Source: a candidate division KSB1 bacterium
Lineage (GTDB): Bacteria > Zhuqueibacterota > Zhuqueibacteria > Zhuqueibacterales > Zhuqueibacteraceae
Direction of reading: 5' to 3'
Assembly (NCBI GenBank): GCA_034506175.1
Contig: JAPDQB010000034.1
Coordinates: 1-64,000, forward strand
DNA: 64,000 bases
Below are positions 16,860 to 26,641 of this stretch, piece by piece. Each line of letters starts with the position of its first letter. The first letter of the stretch is position 1. The translations under genes were made by a program, and so were the position numbers. Below the pieces are notes generated by a model, which searched no databases, had not been told where the DNA came from, and was given only the letters and a program-made list of their open reading frames with translations.

Positions 16860-17258
16860 ATGAACCAAGCAGAAAAAAACGCCGAGACCGTGCGACGCGG
16901 TTACGCGGCCTTCAACTCGGGCGACATGAAGACGCTCACCGAGATCTTCCACGACAACGCCTCGTGGCACACGCCGGGGCGAAGCTCCATCGCCGGCGAC
17001 TTCAAGGGCCGCGACGCGGTCTTTGCCCAATTCGGTCGCTATGCGGGTGAGACCGGAGGGAACTTCAAGGCCACATTACAGCACGTGTTCAAGGGTGATG
17101 ACGGCCGCGTGGCCGGCGTTCATCACAACAGCGCGAAGCGGAACGGCAAGCAGTTGGAAGTTGATTGCTGCCTCGTCTTCGAGTTCAAGGACGGACGGGT
17201 GATTGACGGCAGGGAATACTTTTACGACCTCAACGCTTGGGACGAGTTCTGGTCGTAG
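16860..17258 (+). CDS. SnoaL/NTF2-like protein
   Basis: A 132-residue soluble protein of the SnoaL-like (ketosteroid-isomerase) fold. The helix NAETVRRGYAAFNSGDMKTL leads to FHDNASWHTPG, the usual start of the cone-shaped barrel, and the end LVFEFKDGRVIDGREYFYD is the typical final strand pair. Family members are isomerases, hydrolases or ligand-binding proteins; the function cannot be assigned here. The AAAGGAAAGCG ribosome-binding site is well placed. Two terminator-like hairpins follow. Confidence 0.85.
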   Translation: MNQAEKNAETVRRGYAAFNSGDMKTLTEIFHDNASWHTPGRSSIAGDFKGRDAVFAQFGRYAGETGGNFKATLQHVFKGDDGRVAGVHHNSAKRNGKQLEVDCCLVFEFKDGRVIDGREYFYDLNAWDEFWS

Positions 17259-17365
17259 CTCCGCCGGACTAGCCGGCGCTTTGAAGGCAAGCAAAAGCCG
17301 ACGCTGTCATCAAGCCAGCGTCCGCGGGGAAAGAGTGTTTTAGAAATGGAGCAATGGAAAAGAAC

Positions 17366-17396
17366 CCGCGAGCGGACCCCGGCTCGCGGAATTTTT
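17366..17396 (+). terminator. Rho-independent terminator
   Basis: The stem CCGCGAGC/GCTCGCGG with an 8-base loop is followed by AATTTTT. It lies about 110 bp after the SnoaL-like gene. Confidence 0.7.
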
Positions 17397-17446
17397 CAAT
17401 CTTTAATTCGATTTGTTGCGGCAATTCGTGCCGGCAGTTTAGCAGC

Positions 17447-17486
17447 AAGCGCCACCGGCCTGCAGGAAGGTGGCGCTTTTGCTTTT
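17447..17486 (+). terminator. second Rho-independent terminator in tandem
   Basis: The 10-bp stem AAGCGCCACC/GGTGGCGCTT is followed by a T-rich run (TTGCTTTTCTTT). It may terminate residual plus-strand transcription ahead of the convergent phosphatase gene. Confidence 0.7.
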
Positions 17487-17682
17487 CTTTGCTATTTGCT
17501 GCTCGCAACACCATGATTGATACCCGCGCCGGGAATATTCAACCGCATCCACAAGTCCACCGGGTGCGGAAACGTAGCGATTACCCTGCTGGTAAACTTT
17601 GATGCCGTCAATCGCATGCTCGCCCTTCGCGCCGGATACGTCGAAAAGGCTTTGCCGTTTGCAATAAATTTTTCCTTGAGAC

Positions 17683-19203
17683 TCATGGCAGAAGCAGAAC
17701 TTTTGCAACATGAATTTGCGCGCCAGCACGCAAACGGTATATATACATGCCGGTAGCCAACGGAGTGCCGTTTCCGTCTTTTGCGTCCCATTGCAAGATA
17801 TGACGCCCTGGCAGCAAAAGCGCGCCGTTACCCAATCTCGCCACTTCGCGTCCGGTCAAATCGTGCACGGTGGCATAAACCGGCAGCGGTTGTGATAGCT
17901 CAAAAACAATTTTCAAGCCCGACGGCGACTGACTCAAGCGCAATGGATTTGGATAATTCAGCACATATTGCATCGGGCGCCGTGCCGAATCGGTTAGATC
18001 AACGCGCGTCATATTACCCGCCTTGATCATCGCAAAGCTGTCGATGATTTTTCCATCTTTCATCATGTATTTGCCTCGAAGCGTATCGCCGTTGATATAA
18101 ACAATCGCAAAACCGCCGGCATTGCCTTGCTGGAAAGCCATGAGTTGATGTTTGCCCTCCAAATTACCGTCTTTGCCGCCGCTGCCGGAAACGACATAAA
18201 CCGTTCCCGGCTCGACGCCGTTCTTCGGATAATTGCTCAAATCGTTATTGATAATCTTGCCGTTGTTCAGCAAAAACGAGCGCTCGGCGACATGCGAATG
18301 GCCGCAAAGAACCAAATCGACGCCGGCGCGTTCGAGCACAGGAACGAACTGGGCTTTCGTAAAATTGTCGTCGGTATGCGTGCCGGAAGTATAAGGCGGT
18401 CGGTGAAACATCACGATCAGCCATTGCTGGCCGCGGTTTTTGGCGTCGGTGAGATCTTTTTTCGCCCAATCAAGCTGCTTCGCCAGCGCTGCGCCCGAAA
18501 CCAAAAGCTCGTCGTCCAAACAAACAATGTGGGCGTTGGCATAATCAAATGAATAATAATTCTCCAACTTGTCGGGATTGTTGGTTGGTGTATAAAAAAA
18601 CTCGAAATACGGCCCGCCCTTGGAGGTTTGAATATCGTGATTGCCAAGCGTCGGGAAAAAGCAAAAATTACGATACAGGTTTTTATAGATGGGAAAAAAA
18701 TATTTGAGATACTCTGTGCGCGTACCGCTACTGTAAACAATATCGCCCAAGAGGAGCGCGAATTTGTGCCTGGGGCGCTCGGCGATCATGCGTGCCGCCA
18801 CTTCTTTTTGATTGGTTGAGCCGTCGCCCAAATCACCGGCAGCGAGGAAGCTAAACGGCGCGCGCACGCCGGCCGGGATATGTGTTTCAAAATAATAATC
18901 GGCACCAGTGGCTAATATTGTCGCGCTGTCGGACACTTCATAAAAATATTTTGTGCCCGGTGTCAAGCCGGTGGCTTCGGCGGCGTGTACGGTTCCGGCC
19001 TTCAGATTGATGGTATTGAGCCACTGCCCAGGCCTCGTTCCGTACTTCAGAATTCCGGGGACGGCTTTTTCTGTATACCAAACGACGGTGGCGCGATCCG
19101 TCGAAACTCTTTGCACATACGGTCCGAGGCTGATTTGCGCCCAACCGATCTGCGCCCACAGCATCATTAACATCGCGCCAACTTGAGACTTGCAAATACT
19201 CAT
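17683..19203 (-). CDS. secreted metallophosphoesterase (purple acid phosphatase-like) with sorting domain
   Basis: A 506-residue secreted protein. After the signal peptide, an FN3-like purple-acid-phosphatase N-domain (YVQRVSTDRATVVWYTE) precedes the catalytic core. The core motifs are AAGDLGDGS, LLGDIVYSSG, LGNHDIQ, VMFHRPPY and LCGHSHVAERS, which provide the dinuclear metal ligands. The end (LNYPNPLR ... LTGREVARL ... GMYIYRLRAG) is a FlgD-like C-terminal module of the type that directs type-9-like secretion or surface anchoring. Expected role: release of phosphate from organic esters outside the cell. GGAGAG lies upstream of ATG 19203. Confidence 0.9.
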   Translation of the reverse strand: MSICKSQVGAMLMMLWAQIGWAQISLGPYVQRVSTDRATVVWYTEKAVPGILKYGTRPGQWLNTINLKAGTVHAAEATGLTPGTKYFYEVSDSATILATGADYYFETHIPAGVRAPFSFLAAGDLGDGSTNQKEVAARMIAERPRHKFALLLGDIVYSSGTRTEYLKYFFPIYKNLYRNFCFFPTLGNHDIQTSKGGPYFEFFYTPTNNPDKLENYYSFDYANAHIVCLDDELLVSGAALAKQLDWAKKDLTDAKNRGQQWLIVMFHRPPYTSGTHTDDNFTKAQFVPVLERAGVDLVLCGHSHVAERSFLLNNGKIINNDLSNYPKNGVEPGTVYVVSGSGGKDGNLEGKHQLMAFQQGNAGGFAIVYINGDTLRGKYMMKDGKIIDSFAMIKAGNMTRVDLTDSARRPMQYVLNYPNPLRLSQSPSGLKIVFELSQPLPVYATVHDLTGREVARLGNGALLLPGRHILQWDAKDGNGTPLATGMYIYRLRAGAQIHVAKVLLLP

Positions 19204-19418
19204 CGGGCATTACTCTCCATAAAAACACAACTACGTAATTCATCTACGGTGGATTACAAAAGTGCGGGCAACGCGGTTATGGTTTAAATATAACTGCTGA
19301 GTTTATTGCCCGCAGAAAGATTGCCATGTAAATTTGGCAATTCCCATGCCGAGGACTCAGATTGCCTGGCGGTAGTAAAACTGAACGTGGTGGGTGGATC
19401 AATCAGGATGGATGCTTT

Positions 19419-22013
19419 TTAATTTCCCCGCTGCTGCTTGTAAAACGCCGCCATCTCCGCAAACACCTCATCGGAATTTCCCGCGGCAATGCGGCAGTCG
19501 GGGAGCGACTCCAAAAACAAGCGGCCATAAAATTTCTTGACGATGCGGTTGTCGAAAATCACGATCGCGCCAAAATCGGATTTGCGCCGAATAAGCCGGC
19601 CAAAACCTTGTTTGAATTTGATCACCGCCTGCGGCACGGAATATTCCATAAACGAATTGCCGCCGCGGCGTTCGATGGCTTCGACGCGCGCTTCCAACAC
19701 CGGCTCGCTCGGAACTTTGAACGGCAAGCGTGGAATGATCACGCATTCCAGCGCTTCGCCGTGTACATCGACGCCTTGCCAAAAACTGTCGGTCGCAAAA
19801 AGCGCCGAACCGACCTGTCTTTTAAAATTTTCGAGAAGACGATGGCGATTCTCCTGGCCTTGTTTCATCGCCACAATGCCGGCTGCCGCCAGCTCCGAGG
19901 CCAATTCGCGATGCATTTGATTCAACAAGCCATAAGCCGTGAAGAGAATAAACGCACGCCCTCGCGAAATTTTCAAGGCGCGCAGCAATCCCTCGCGTAA
20001 TTGCTGTGGATAATCGCGGGCATTCGGTTCGGGAATATCGGTCGGAATCACGATCAGCGCCTGCCGGCCAAAATCAAACGGCGAGCCGAGCTGCGTCGCG
20101 GTTTTGTGAATGCGCCGGCCTTTGCTGTCTTGCAGCGCGCCGGAATTTTTTTCGGCCAGGCCAAGATTTTTTTCAATAAAATCAAACGACTTGCCGACAG
20201 CCAGGGTCGCGGAAGTGAGCACAACCGTGGGGAATTTTTCAAACACGTTCTTTTTCAAAATCGGTGCGACGTCGAGTGGCGCGTTGCGCAAACGAACGAG
20301 ATTTCCCCATTTCGATTCCTTCACTTCCAGCCAGCGAATATTTTTTTCGTCGTTGTTGAGCAAAACCGCCTCGACCTTGCTTGCCATCTCGACGAGTCGG
20401 TTCGCCTGCGCGCTGAGATCGACCGCCAGCGACGCCGCTTCGCCGCCGATTTGATACTCAGCAATATCGCACAGCTTGATCACTTCACCGAGGTGCTCGG
20501 CGCATTGGCGCATTTCTTTAACTAGCGCCGGCGTTAATTTCGTCGCCAGCTCTTGAAACGTTTTGTCCTGGACGACGGCCGGCGTCAGCCGCAATTTGGT
20601 TTCGGAAAAATTTTCGCCGTCTGCCGCGCCACCGCGATTTCCCCTGCCGGAAACCCAGTAGAAAAGCTGATCCATCAGTTCGTTGAGGCGAAATTCCACG
20701 TGCCCCACCGCCGGCTCGCAAACCATTTCGATCTGCTGATGAAATTTATCAATCAGCGAGCGGCTGATTCTGCCGGCTGCACTTTGAATCTTCGCCATCG
20801 TGAACGGCAGCACACCGGTGATTTTCGCATCTTTGACGCGATAAAGCCGGTGCAAGATGCGCAAGATCCCGTGATAACTCGCCGCCACGCCAAAATACGA
20901 TGACGCCACGTCTTCAACGTCGTGCGCCTCGTCGAGAATGAGGCGCTGGTATTTCGGCAAAACCGCAATCTCTGAGCTCTCGCCCGACTCTTGCCGCACC
21001 GAGAGATCGGCGAAGAGCAAATGATGGTTGGCGACGAGAACATCCGCCGAGGCCGCCCGGCGCCGCGCATTGTAAAAAAAACATTCGTGATAAAATTTGC
21101 ATTTTGAGCGCAGCGTCGTGTCGCTTTCGGATTGAATTTTTTCCCAAACCTGTTCTTGCGGGATAAAAGCCAAATCCGACTTGCTGCCGTCGGGCGTTTT
21201 CTTCGCCCACTCGAGAATCGCCTGCAGTTCCTGCTGCTGCCCCGGCTCGGTAAAAAGATCGGGTTGAATCTGCGCCTCGGACAGCTTGCGCAGGCAGGCG
21301 TAATTCGTGCGGCCTTTCACCAGCTCGGCGCGAAATTTCAAATCGAGCGCCTGCTGCAAAAGCGGTATGTCTTTGTTGATCAACTGCTCTTGTAAATTGA
21401 TCGTGCCGGTGGCGATCACCGTGCGCTCGCGATTTTTGACACTCCATTCGATGGCCGGCAGCAGATACGCCATCGTTTTGCCTGTGCCCGTGCCGGCTTC
21501 GATAATCGCGATTTTGTTTTCATTAAAAGCGTCGGCCACTTTTTCCAGCATCGTGAGCTGCTGCGGCCGCGATTCAAAATTTTCCAGCTTGGCCGCAATC
21601 CGGCCATCGGCAGAGAGCAGTTGTTTTAATGACGGCACCGCGAGCAACACCACTTCCTTCGGCTTCTGCGCCTCGACGACGACGTAAATGTCGGTGACGG
21701 TATTGTTGACGATGAAAAAACCGATGCCTTCGTTGCCAAGCTGCGAGGCGATCATCGCGTCCGCATCCGACGGCTGCAAGACGCCGGATGGATGGTTGTG
21801 AATTACCACATCGCCGGTGTGCGCGACGTTCGTAATCGCCGGCACCAAATTCTTGTTGCCGCGCGCCAGCACCTGCGCCGATTCGACGACGCCCTTGCCG
21901 TCCGTTTTGCCGAGGAAGAACACCTCGTTGCCGCCGGCGTCCCGAATGTGCAGGCGCATGTAGACGATGGCTTCGTCGGAGAGGCAGGATTGTATTTTGT
22001 TGGATGTGACCAC
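19419..22013 (-). CDS. JAB-domain/DinG-type helicase fusion
   Basis: An 864-residue protein. Residues about 15-120 form a JAB/RadC-like MPN domain with the JAMM-type motif VVIHNHPSGVLQPSDAD. The rest is a DinG/XPD-family superfamily-2 helicase: EAGTGTGKTMAYLLPA (Walker A), ILDEAHDVED (DEAH box), SATLAVGKSFDF, DSFWQGVDVHGEALE and GFGRLIRRKSD. Cysteines at YACLRK and KCKFYHECFFY fit part of the Fe-S cluster ligand set; I see three of the usual four. A role in unwinding R-loops or damaged DNA is likely. The GTG at 22013 is used without a clear ribosome-binding site. An IS remnant ends about 60 bp upstream. Confidence 0.85.
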   Translation of the reverse strand: MVTSNKIQSCLSDEAIVYMRLHIRDAGGNEVFFLGKTDGKGVVESAQVLARGNKNLVPAITNVAHTGDVVIHNHPSGVLQPSDADAMIASQLGNEGIGFFIVNNTVTDIYVVVEAQKPKEVVLLAVPSLKQLLSADGRIAAKLENFESRPQQLTMLEKVADAFNENKIAIIEAGTGTGKTMAYLLPAIEWSVKNRERTVIATGTINLQEQLINKDIPLLQQALDLKFRAELVKGRTNYACLRKLSEAQIQPDLFTEPGQQQELQAILEWAKKTPDGSKSDLAFIPQEQVWEKIQSESDTTLRSKCKFYHECFFYNARRRAASADVLVANHHLLFADLSVRQESGESSEIAVLPKYQRLILDEAHDVEDVASSYFGVAASYHGILRILHRLYRVKDAKITGVLPFTMAKIQSAAGRISRSLIDKFHQQIEMVCEPAVGHVEFRLNELMDQLFYWVSGRGNRGGAADGENFSETKLRLTPAVVQDKTFQELATKLTPALVKEMRQCAEHLGEVIKLCDIAEYQIGGEAASLAVDLSAQANRLVEMASKVEAVLLNNDEKNIRWLEVKESKWGNLVRLRNAPLDVAPILKKNVFEKFPTVVLTSATLAVGKSFDFIEKNLGLAEKNSGALQDSKGRRIHKTATQLGSPFDFGRQALIVIPTDIPEPNARDYPQQLREGLLRALKISRGRAFILFTAYGLLNQMHRELASELAAAGIVAMKQGQENRHRLLENFKRQVGSALFATDSFWQGVDVHGEALECVIIPRLPFKVPSEPVLEARVEAIERRGGNSFMEYSVPQAVIKFKQGFGRLIRRKSDFGAIVIFDNRIVKKFYGRLFLESLPDCRIAAGNSDEVFAEMAAFYKQQRGN

Positions 22014-22071
22014 TTGTACTTTAGCTATCCACTTGTCATAATATGGATCATTGCTGGGGTATATCCCATTT

Positions 22072-22812
22072 TTAGTTGAAATTTTTTGTGGCTCTTCCCC
22101 CAGAGGCTGCGCCGCGTTGCATTGCTTGTTGTAGCAGCGGTATATAACGATATCCCTTGAGTTTTCTCAGCCGGGTTCTATTGCCAAGAGTGCCGACGCG
22201 AGCCAACGTTGTCGTTGAGAGCTATTACGCCAGGAGGTGACTTTGCGCGTCAGGCGCTCGACGTGGGAATTCACGGATTCGCTGCCATTGGTAGTTTGGA
22301 GACTGATTCCGAGTTCTTTGAAAACGCCTAAACGATGCAGCGTCAGGGTCTCCTCAAGACCCTCGTCGAGGCTGCTTACGGCTGACTGTTTCAAAAGTTT
22401 CAACCCGCCTCGAATGCGAAGTAACGCCGGCTTCGTTTTCTCGCAGGTTGGCTGTTCATAAGCGCGTTGGAGCTTTTGCCTCATCTCAGCCTGCTGTGAT
22501 TTGGGTAAATAGGCGACGACATTCTCACGCTTGTGCCATTGACAACGTTGGAAAACGGCGTGGTCGCCAAACACCTCGGCAATTGCTTTGCGCAGCGCTT
22601 TGCTGCCATCCATGCCCACCAGCAGCCCTTGATGGTATCGCAATCCCCGGTCGATCAGACTCTTGAGGAAGTCGGCACACACGCGGCCGTTCTCTGGTAC
22701 CGCTCTCAACAAAGCCTAAAATGCGCTTTTCGTCGCTTGTAACGATCCCCAGCGCCATTAGCTCGCGCAGCTTTAGCACCATGACTGCCATTTGGCGGCC
22801 CGGTTGCGTCAA
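22072..22812 (-). pseudogene. IS256-family transposase remnant
   Basis: The C-terminal two thirds of a Mutator/IS256-type transposase. Pieces read GLLVGMDGSKALRKAIAEVF, AVFQRCQWHKRENVVAYLP, TTNGSESVNSHVERL and LRKLKGYRYIPLLQQAMQ. At least two frameshifts break it: one near 22690 joins an N-terminal piece (MTQPGRQMAVMVLKLREL ... DEKRILGFVE) and one near 22169 precedes the last 40 codons. The first 150 or so residues are missing. It is inactive. It sits immediately upstream of the JAB-DinG gene and may affect that gene's promoter. Confidence 0.85.
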
Positions 22813-22850
22813 GTAATTTATGCGTTATACCAATAATGTTCGGCACAGTT

Positions 22851-23089
22851 TTAGCCAAACAATTCGAGTTGGCTTTTTCTTAAAAGCAAGGCGTCACGAA
22901 TCGCTTGCCGTTGGTGTTTGGTGAACTTAAAGTAATTCGGAGCATAAAAAGTTGTTGCTGTTGGTATTTGTAAATCACCAAGAGCAAATGCGCGATCAAA
23001 AGGATGTCCTGGCGCTACGTTGTGCGAAGTATAACGGCACCTTCGACCAACTGTTTCAAAAGAAAACTTCAAAGCTGTCTGTAAAAAAA
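22851..23089 (-). pseudogene. C-terminal fragment of an unrecognised protein
   Basis: About 78 codons end in FKFTKHQRQAIRDALLLRKS and QLELFG. The reading looks protein-like (PFDRAFALGDLQIPTATTF) but the upstream part is cut off exactly where the 143-bp repeat element begins at 23090. No family was recognised. It is probably the tail of a gene truncated by that element or by a rearrangement. Confidence 0.4.
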
Positions 23090-23232
23090 CCCAACGCGGA
23101 CAAGCCGCAACCAAAAAGATTTACTCGCTCACAGAAAAGGAACTCTCACCGAAATGATTTTTTTCTGTGAGAGTTACAATTCTGTGAGCCAAAAGTCTTT
23201 GCTTTTTTTGCAAAGATATCACTTGTAACAGA
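23090..23232 (-). repeat. 143-bp element, copy B (inverted copy of 12967-13109)
   Basis: It is the near-exact reverse complement of 12967-13109, and similarity stops sharply at both ends. It carries the same nested palindromes. It is bordered on the left by a truncated reading frame and on the right by about 160 bp of gene-free sequence before the RND pump gene. Confidence 0.88.
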
Positions 23233-23391
23233 GTAATGCTTCCATGAAGACGTGCTCAAAATGCCGTTTCGTGATGACGTCCGGCACAGCCGATATCAAC
23301 TTCAATCGTAATGATTTGCACATTCACGTCAAATCGGTTGGGTTGTTCTGTCCGAAATCCGTTGGTCGCCGTTTTATTCGTTGCGCAAATC

Positions 23392-26300
23392 TTATCTTCG
23401 GGCTTCAGCCTCTCCCCTCTTCTTTCCGAACATGATTGCCAGCAACTGCTTCCACAGTTCGCGCAGATCGTCGAAGTAAGTGTAGGCAACGGGAACGACC
23501 AGCAAGGTGAGAATCGTGGCGGAGATCATGCCGCCCATCAGCGTGCGGCCCATTGGCGCGTAGGAAATGCCGATGACTTGCGCGGTGCCCAGGGCCATGG
23601 GCAAAAGCCCAAAAATCGTCGTGCCGGCGGTCATCAAAATGGGGCGGAAACGATGGCGTCCGGCTTCGATGATCGCGTCGTGTCGGCTGTAGCCTTGCAG
23701 CCGCATTTGATTGATCAAGTCCACCAGCACGATGGCGTTGTTCACCACGACGCCGACGAGAATAAAAAGCCCGATCATCGCCATCAGATCCATCGGCGTG
23801 CGCGTGAGGAACAGCGTCCAGCCCACGCCGAAAAAGGCAAAGGGTATGCACACGATCACCGACAGCGGCAGAATGACGGACTCGAACAGGACGCCCATCA
23901 ACAGCATCACAAACGTGACGGCGAGATACAAGCCGTAGTTGGTGGTTTCCTGATTCTCCTGCATGCGGTCGAAACGCTGGCCCTTGTCCCACGAATAGCC
24001 GCGTGGCATCTCGAAGCCTTGCATGGCCTGATCGATTTGGCGATAGAGATGCTGTGCATTTTCCTGTGTGGTGGTGGCGGTGATGGCCAGCATGGTTTTG
24101 CCGTCGCTGCGGGTGATGCGCCCGTAGCCGCGGCGCACGGAAATTTCGGCGATGTTCGCCAGCGGCACCTCCTGGCCGTTTGGCTGGCGCATGCGCAGGT
24201 TCATCAGTTGGTGCAGCGTCTCGCGGTCTTTCTTGCGCATTTGCACGCGAATGTCCACCTCGCGGTCTTCGGTGCGATAATCCGGCAGCTCCACGCCGCG
24301 CAGCGCATACGAAATTGTTCCGGCCACGGCTTGGGGATTGACGCCGAATTTCGTCGCCTGCTCGCGGTTCAACCGCAGCCGCACTTCGTCGACGCCCTCT
24401 TCCAGCTCAGTGCCGACGTCCAACAAGCCGGGGATGGCACGCAAACGCCGCTCGACTTCGTGGGAAAGCTCGGTGAGGCGGTCGGTGTCGTCGCCATACA
24501 ACACGACGGTCATGGTGCCCTGCTGATTCGCCGTTTCCTGCCGCCAGCGCGTGCGCATCTCGATGCCGGCGCGCTTCGGCGCATTTTCCTTGACGTCTTC
24601 GATCACCTTCTCGCGCGTCATGGCGCCATTTTTAACCAGCCCGAGTTTCCTGCCGATCGACAGGCCGACCACCTGCCACCATTCTTGTTGTGGCGGTTTG
24701 TTTAGATAAGCGCGCACCTGCCCCCAATCCGTGCTGAAGCGCGTTTCGACGCTTTTGAGATCGTATTTTTCTTTATTGGAATAAAGAAATTCCTCGAATG
24801 AATCGAAATACGCGTTGGCCTCCTCGAGAGTATAGTTGCCGGGCAATTCAAAAATGAATCGGACGTCGTTGATGTTGCCCTGCGTCTCGTCGGTCTTGGG
24901 CACCGCTTGCATGATCCCAAACGCGCTGATGCCCAAAAGCGTGAAGATCAGCGCGGCGTCGACGCGGCGGGCGAGGGTGCGCTCGAGCAGGCGAATGTAG
25001 AACGCGTTGGCGGCCGTGATGCTCTTGGCTTCCTTCACCTCTTTTTGCGATGAGAAAATCATGGTGCCGAGCGGGATGAAAACCAGCGCGACGAACAGGC
25101 TGGCCAGCAAAGCCGCGATCACCGGCACACCCATGCGCGCCATGTAAAACGTCATGCCGGGATTGTCGCCCATAAAAATGAGCGGCAGGAAGACCACCAC
25201 CGTTGTCAGCGTCGCCATCGTGATCGGCATCGCCACCTCGCTGGCGCCTCGAATGGCGGCCTCGCGTGGCGAAAGTCCTTCCTTGCGCAGGCGATAAATA
25301 TTTTCCACGACGACGATCGAGTTGTCCACCACCAAACCGACGCTCACCATCAAGCCCATCATGGTCATGATGTTCAGCGACCAGCCCATGAAGTAGATCA
25401 CCACGATGGTGACGAGCAGCGAGATCGGAATGGCGAGATTGATGATCACCGTCATGCGAAAACGGCGCAGGAAAAAGTAGATCACCAAAAACGCGAAGAG
25501 GCCGCCCCACAAGCCGGCGTTCTTCAAATTGTCGATGGACTCGAGAATGTACGTCCCCTGATCGAAAATCACTTGAAAGCTCATGCCCGCGAGCAGCGGA
25601 TTCGTGCGCACCTGCTTGTCGAGCACCTCCAGCACGTTGTTGCAAACTTCGACGGTGTTGGCTTGCGATTCTTTGAAGAGTCCCACCCAAACCGAGGGCT
25701 TGCGGTCAAAACGCTGAATCCATCTTTTGTCCTCGGCGACGTCGAATTTGACCTCGGCGATGTCCTTCAAACGCAGATTGGTGTTGCGGATTCGGAGATT
25801 GCGGATTTCCTCGAGATTTTCATATTTTCCCAGCGAGCGCACATAAAACTTTTTGCCGGCGTCGTTGACGTAGCCGCTGGCCAGCACAAAATTGTCGCGC
25901 CGCATGTCTTCGACGAGCTGGTATAAGTTGATGTTGTGCGCGTTGACGCTGGCTTGATCGACGAGCACCTGCACGGCCTTGCGGTCGACACCCCACAACT
26001 CGACGTTGGCCACGCCGTCGATCCGGTTCAGAACTTTGCGCAGGTGCGTATCCAACAAGCTGTAGGCGTCTTCGTAGGTTTTGTTCAGCGAAACCGCCAT
26101 GAAGACGATCTCCTCGTCGTCATCGCTGAATTTTCTCGGATAAATTCGTTCGATGTCATCGGGCAGCTCCGGCTTCACCCGATCGATACGGTCACGGAGA
26201 TCGGCATAGGCCACGTCCATGTTGGTTGTGCCGGCAAATTCGATCCACGTCCAACAGCCGTTGTTGCGGCTGCTGGTTTCGACGCGGCGCACGCCGTGAA

Positions 26301-26535
26301 TGGTTTGCACGATCTCCTCGATCGGCCGGGCGATTTGCTCCTCGATCTCGCTCGGATTGGCGTTGTTGTACGGCACCCAAATCCCTAGCGCGGGAAAAAC
26401 AAAGCCTTTGGGAAAAAGCTCGATGGGAATATCAGAGTAAGCAACGACGCCGACGACGATCAACGCGAGAAAGATCATCAGCACGGTTACCGGCCGGTTG
26501 GTGGACAGACGGGGGAGAATGGAGTGGCGATTCAT
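23392..26535 (-). CDS. RND efflux permease (pump 2 of the locus)
   Basis: A 1047-residue inner-membrane pump of the AcrB/hydrophobe-amphiphile efflux type. Features: first TM in PVTVLMIFLALIVVGVVAYS; duplicated TM bundles; the proton-relay segment GLVVDNSIVVVENIYRL in TM4 with the family aspartate; a second-half equivalent GVVVNNAIVLVDLINQMR; and large periplasmic porter loops in both halves. Length is normal. It likely exports small toxic compounds or metals with a periplasmic adaptor and an outer-membrane channel. The adaptor gene is at 35046-36155, separated by pump 1 and the Gabija insert. No TolC-like gene is present in the window. Confidence 0.92.
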   Translation of the reverse strand: MNRHSILPRLSTNRPVTVLMIFLALIVVGVVAYSDIPIELFPKGFVFPALGIWVPYNNANPSEIEEQIARPIEEIVQTIHGVRRVETSSRNNGCWTWIEFAGTTNMDVAYADLRDRIDRVKPELPDDIERIYPRKFSDDDEEIVFMAVSLNKTYEDAYSLLDTHLRKVLNRIDGVANVELWGVDRKAVQVLVDQASVNAHNINLYQLVEDMRRDNFVLASGYVNDAGKKFYVRSLGKYENLEEIRNLRIRNTNLRLKDIAEVKFDVAEDKRWIQRFDRKPSVWVGLFKESQANTVEVCNNVLEVLDKQVRTNPLLAGMSFQVIFDQGTYILESIDNLKNAGLWGGLFAFLVIYFFLRRFRMTVIINLAIPISLLVTIVVIYFMGWSLNIMTMMGLMVSVGLVVDNSIVVVENIYRLRKEGLSPREAAIRGASEVAMPITMATLTTVVVFLPLIFMGDNPGMTFYMARMGVPVIAALLASLFVALVFIPLGTMIFSSQKEVKEAKSITAANAFYIRLLERTLARRVDAALIFTLLGISAFGIMQAVPKTDETQGNINDVRFIFELPGNYTLEEANAYFDSFEEFLYSNKEKYDLKSVETRFSTDWGQVRAYLNKPPQQEWWQVVGLSIGRKLGLVKNGAMTREKVIEDVKENAPKRAGIEMRTRWRQETANQQGTMTVVLYGDDTDRLTELSHEVERRLRAIPGLLDVGTELEEGVDEVRLRLNREQATKFGVNPQAVAGTISYALRGVELPDYRTEDREVDIRVQMRKKDRETLHQLMNLRMRQPNGQEVPLANIAEISVRRGYGRITRSDGKTMLAITATTTQENAQHLYRQIDQAMQGFEMPRGYSWDKGQRFDRMQENQETTNYGLYLAVTFVMLLMGVLFESVILPLSVIVCIPFAFFGVGWTLFLTRTPMDLMAMIGLFILVGVVVNNAIVLVDLINQMRLQGYSRHDAIIEAGRHRFRPILMTAGTTIFGLLPMALGTAQVIGISYAPMGRTLMGGMISATILTLLVVPVAYTYFDDLRELWKQLLAIMFGKKRGEAEARR

Positions 26536-26641
26536 TGGTTTGGTTTCCGATGCTGTTTATTTAAGTCGGGCCTTCACTTTAACATTTTTTACAGTGTAAG
26601 TTCAGATGGAGCTCTTTCAAAATCTAACCGTAAGAAATTTT

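Noticed and set aside
12967..23232. Composite transposon bounded by the 143-bp repeats
   Set aside because: No intact transposase lies inside, the genes between look chromosomal, and the element looks like a small non-autonomous repeat; kept only as an inversion candidate.
23311..24705. 464-codon open frame antisense to RND pump 2
   Set aside because: It is His/Gln-rich antisense shadow coding; the opposite strand is a clear RND permease.
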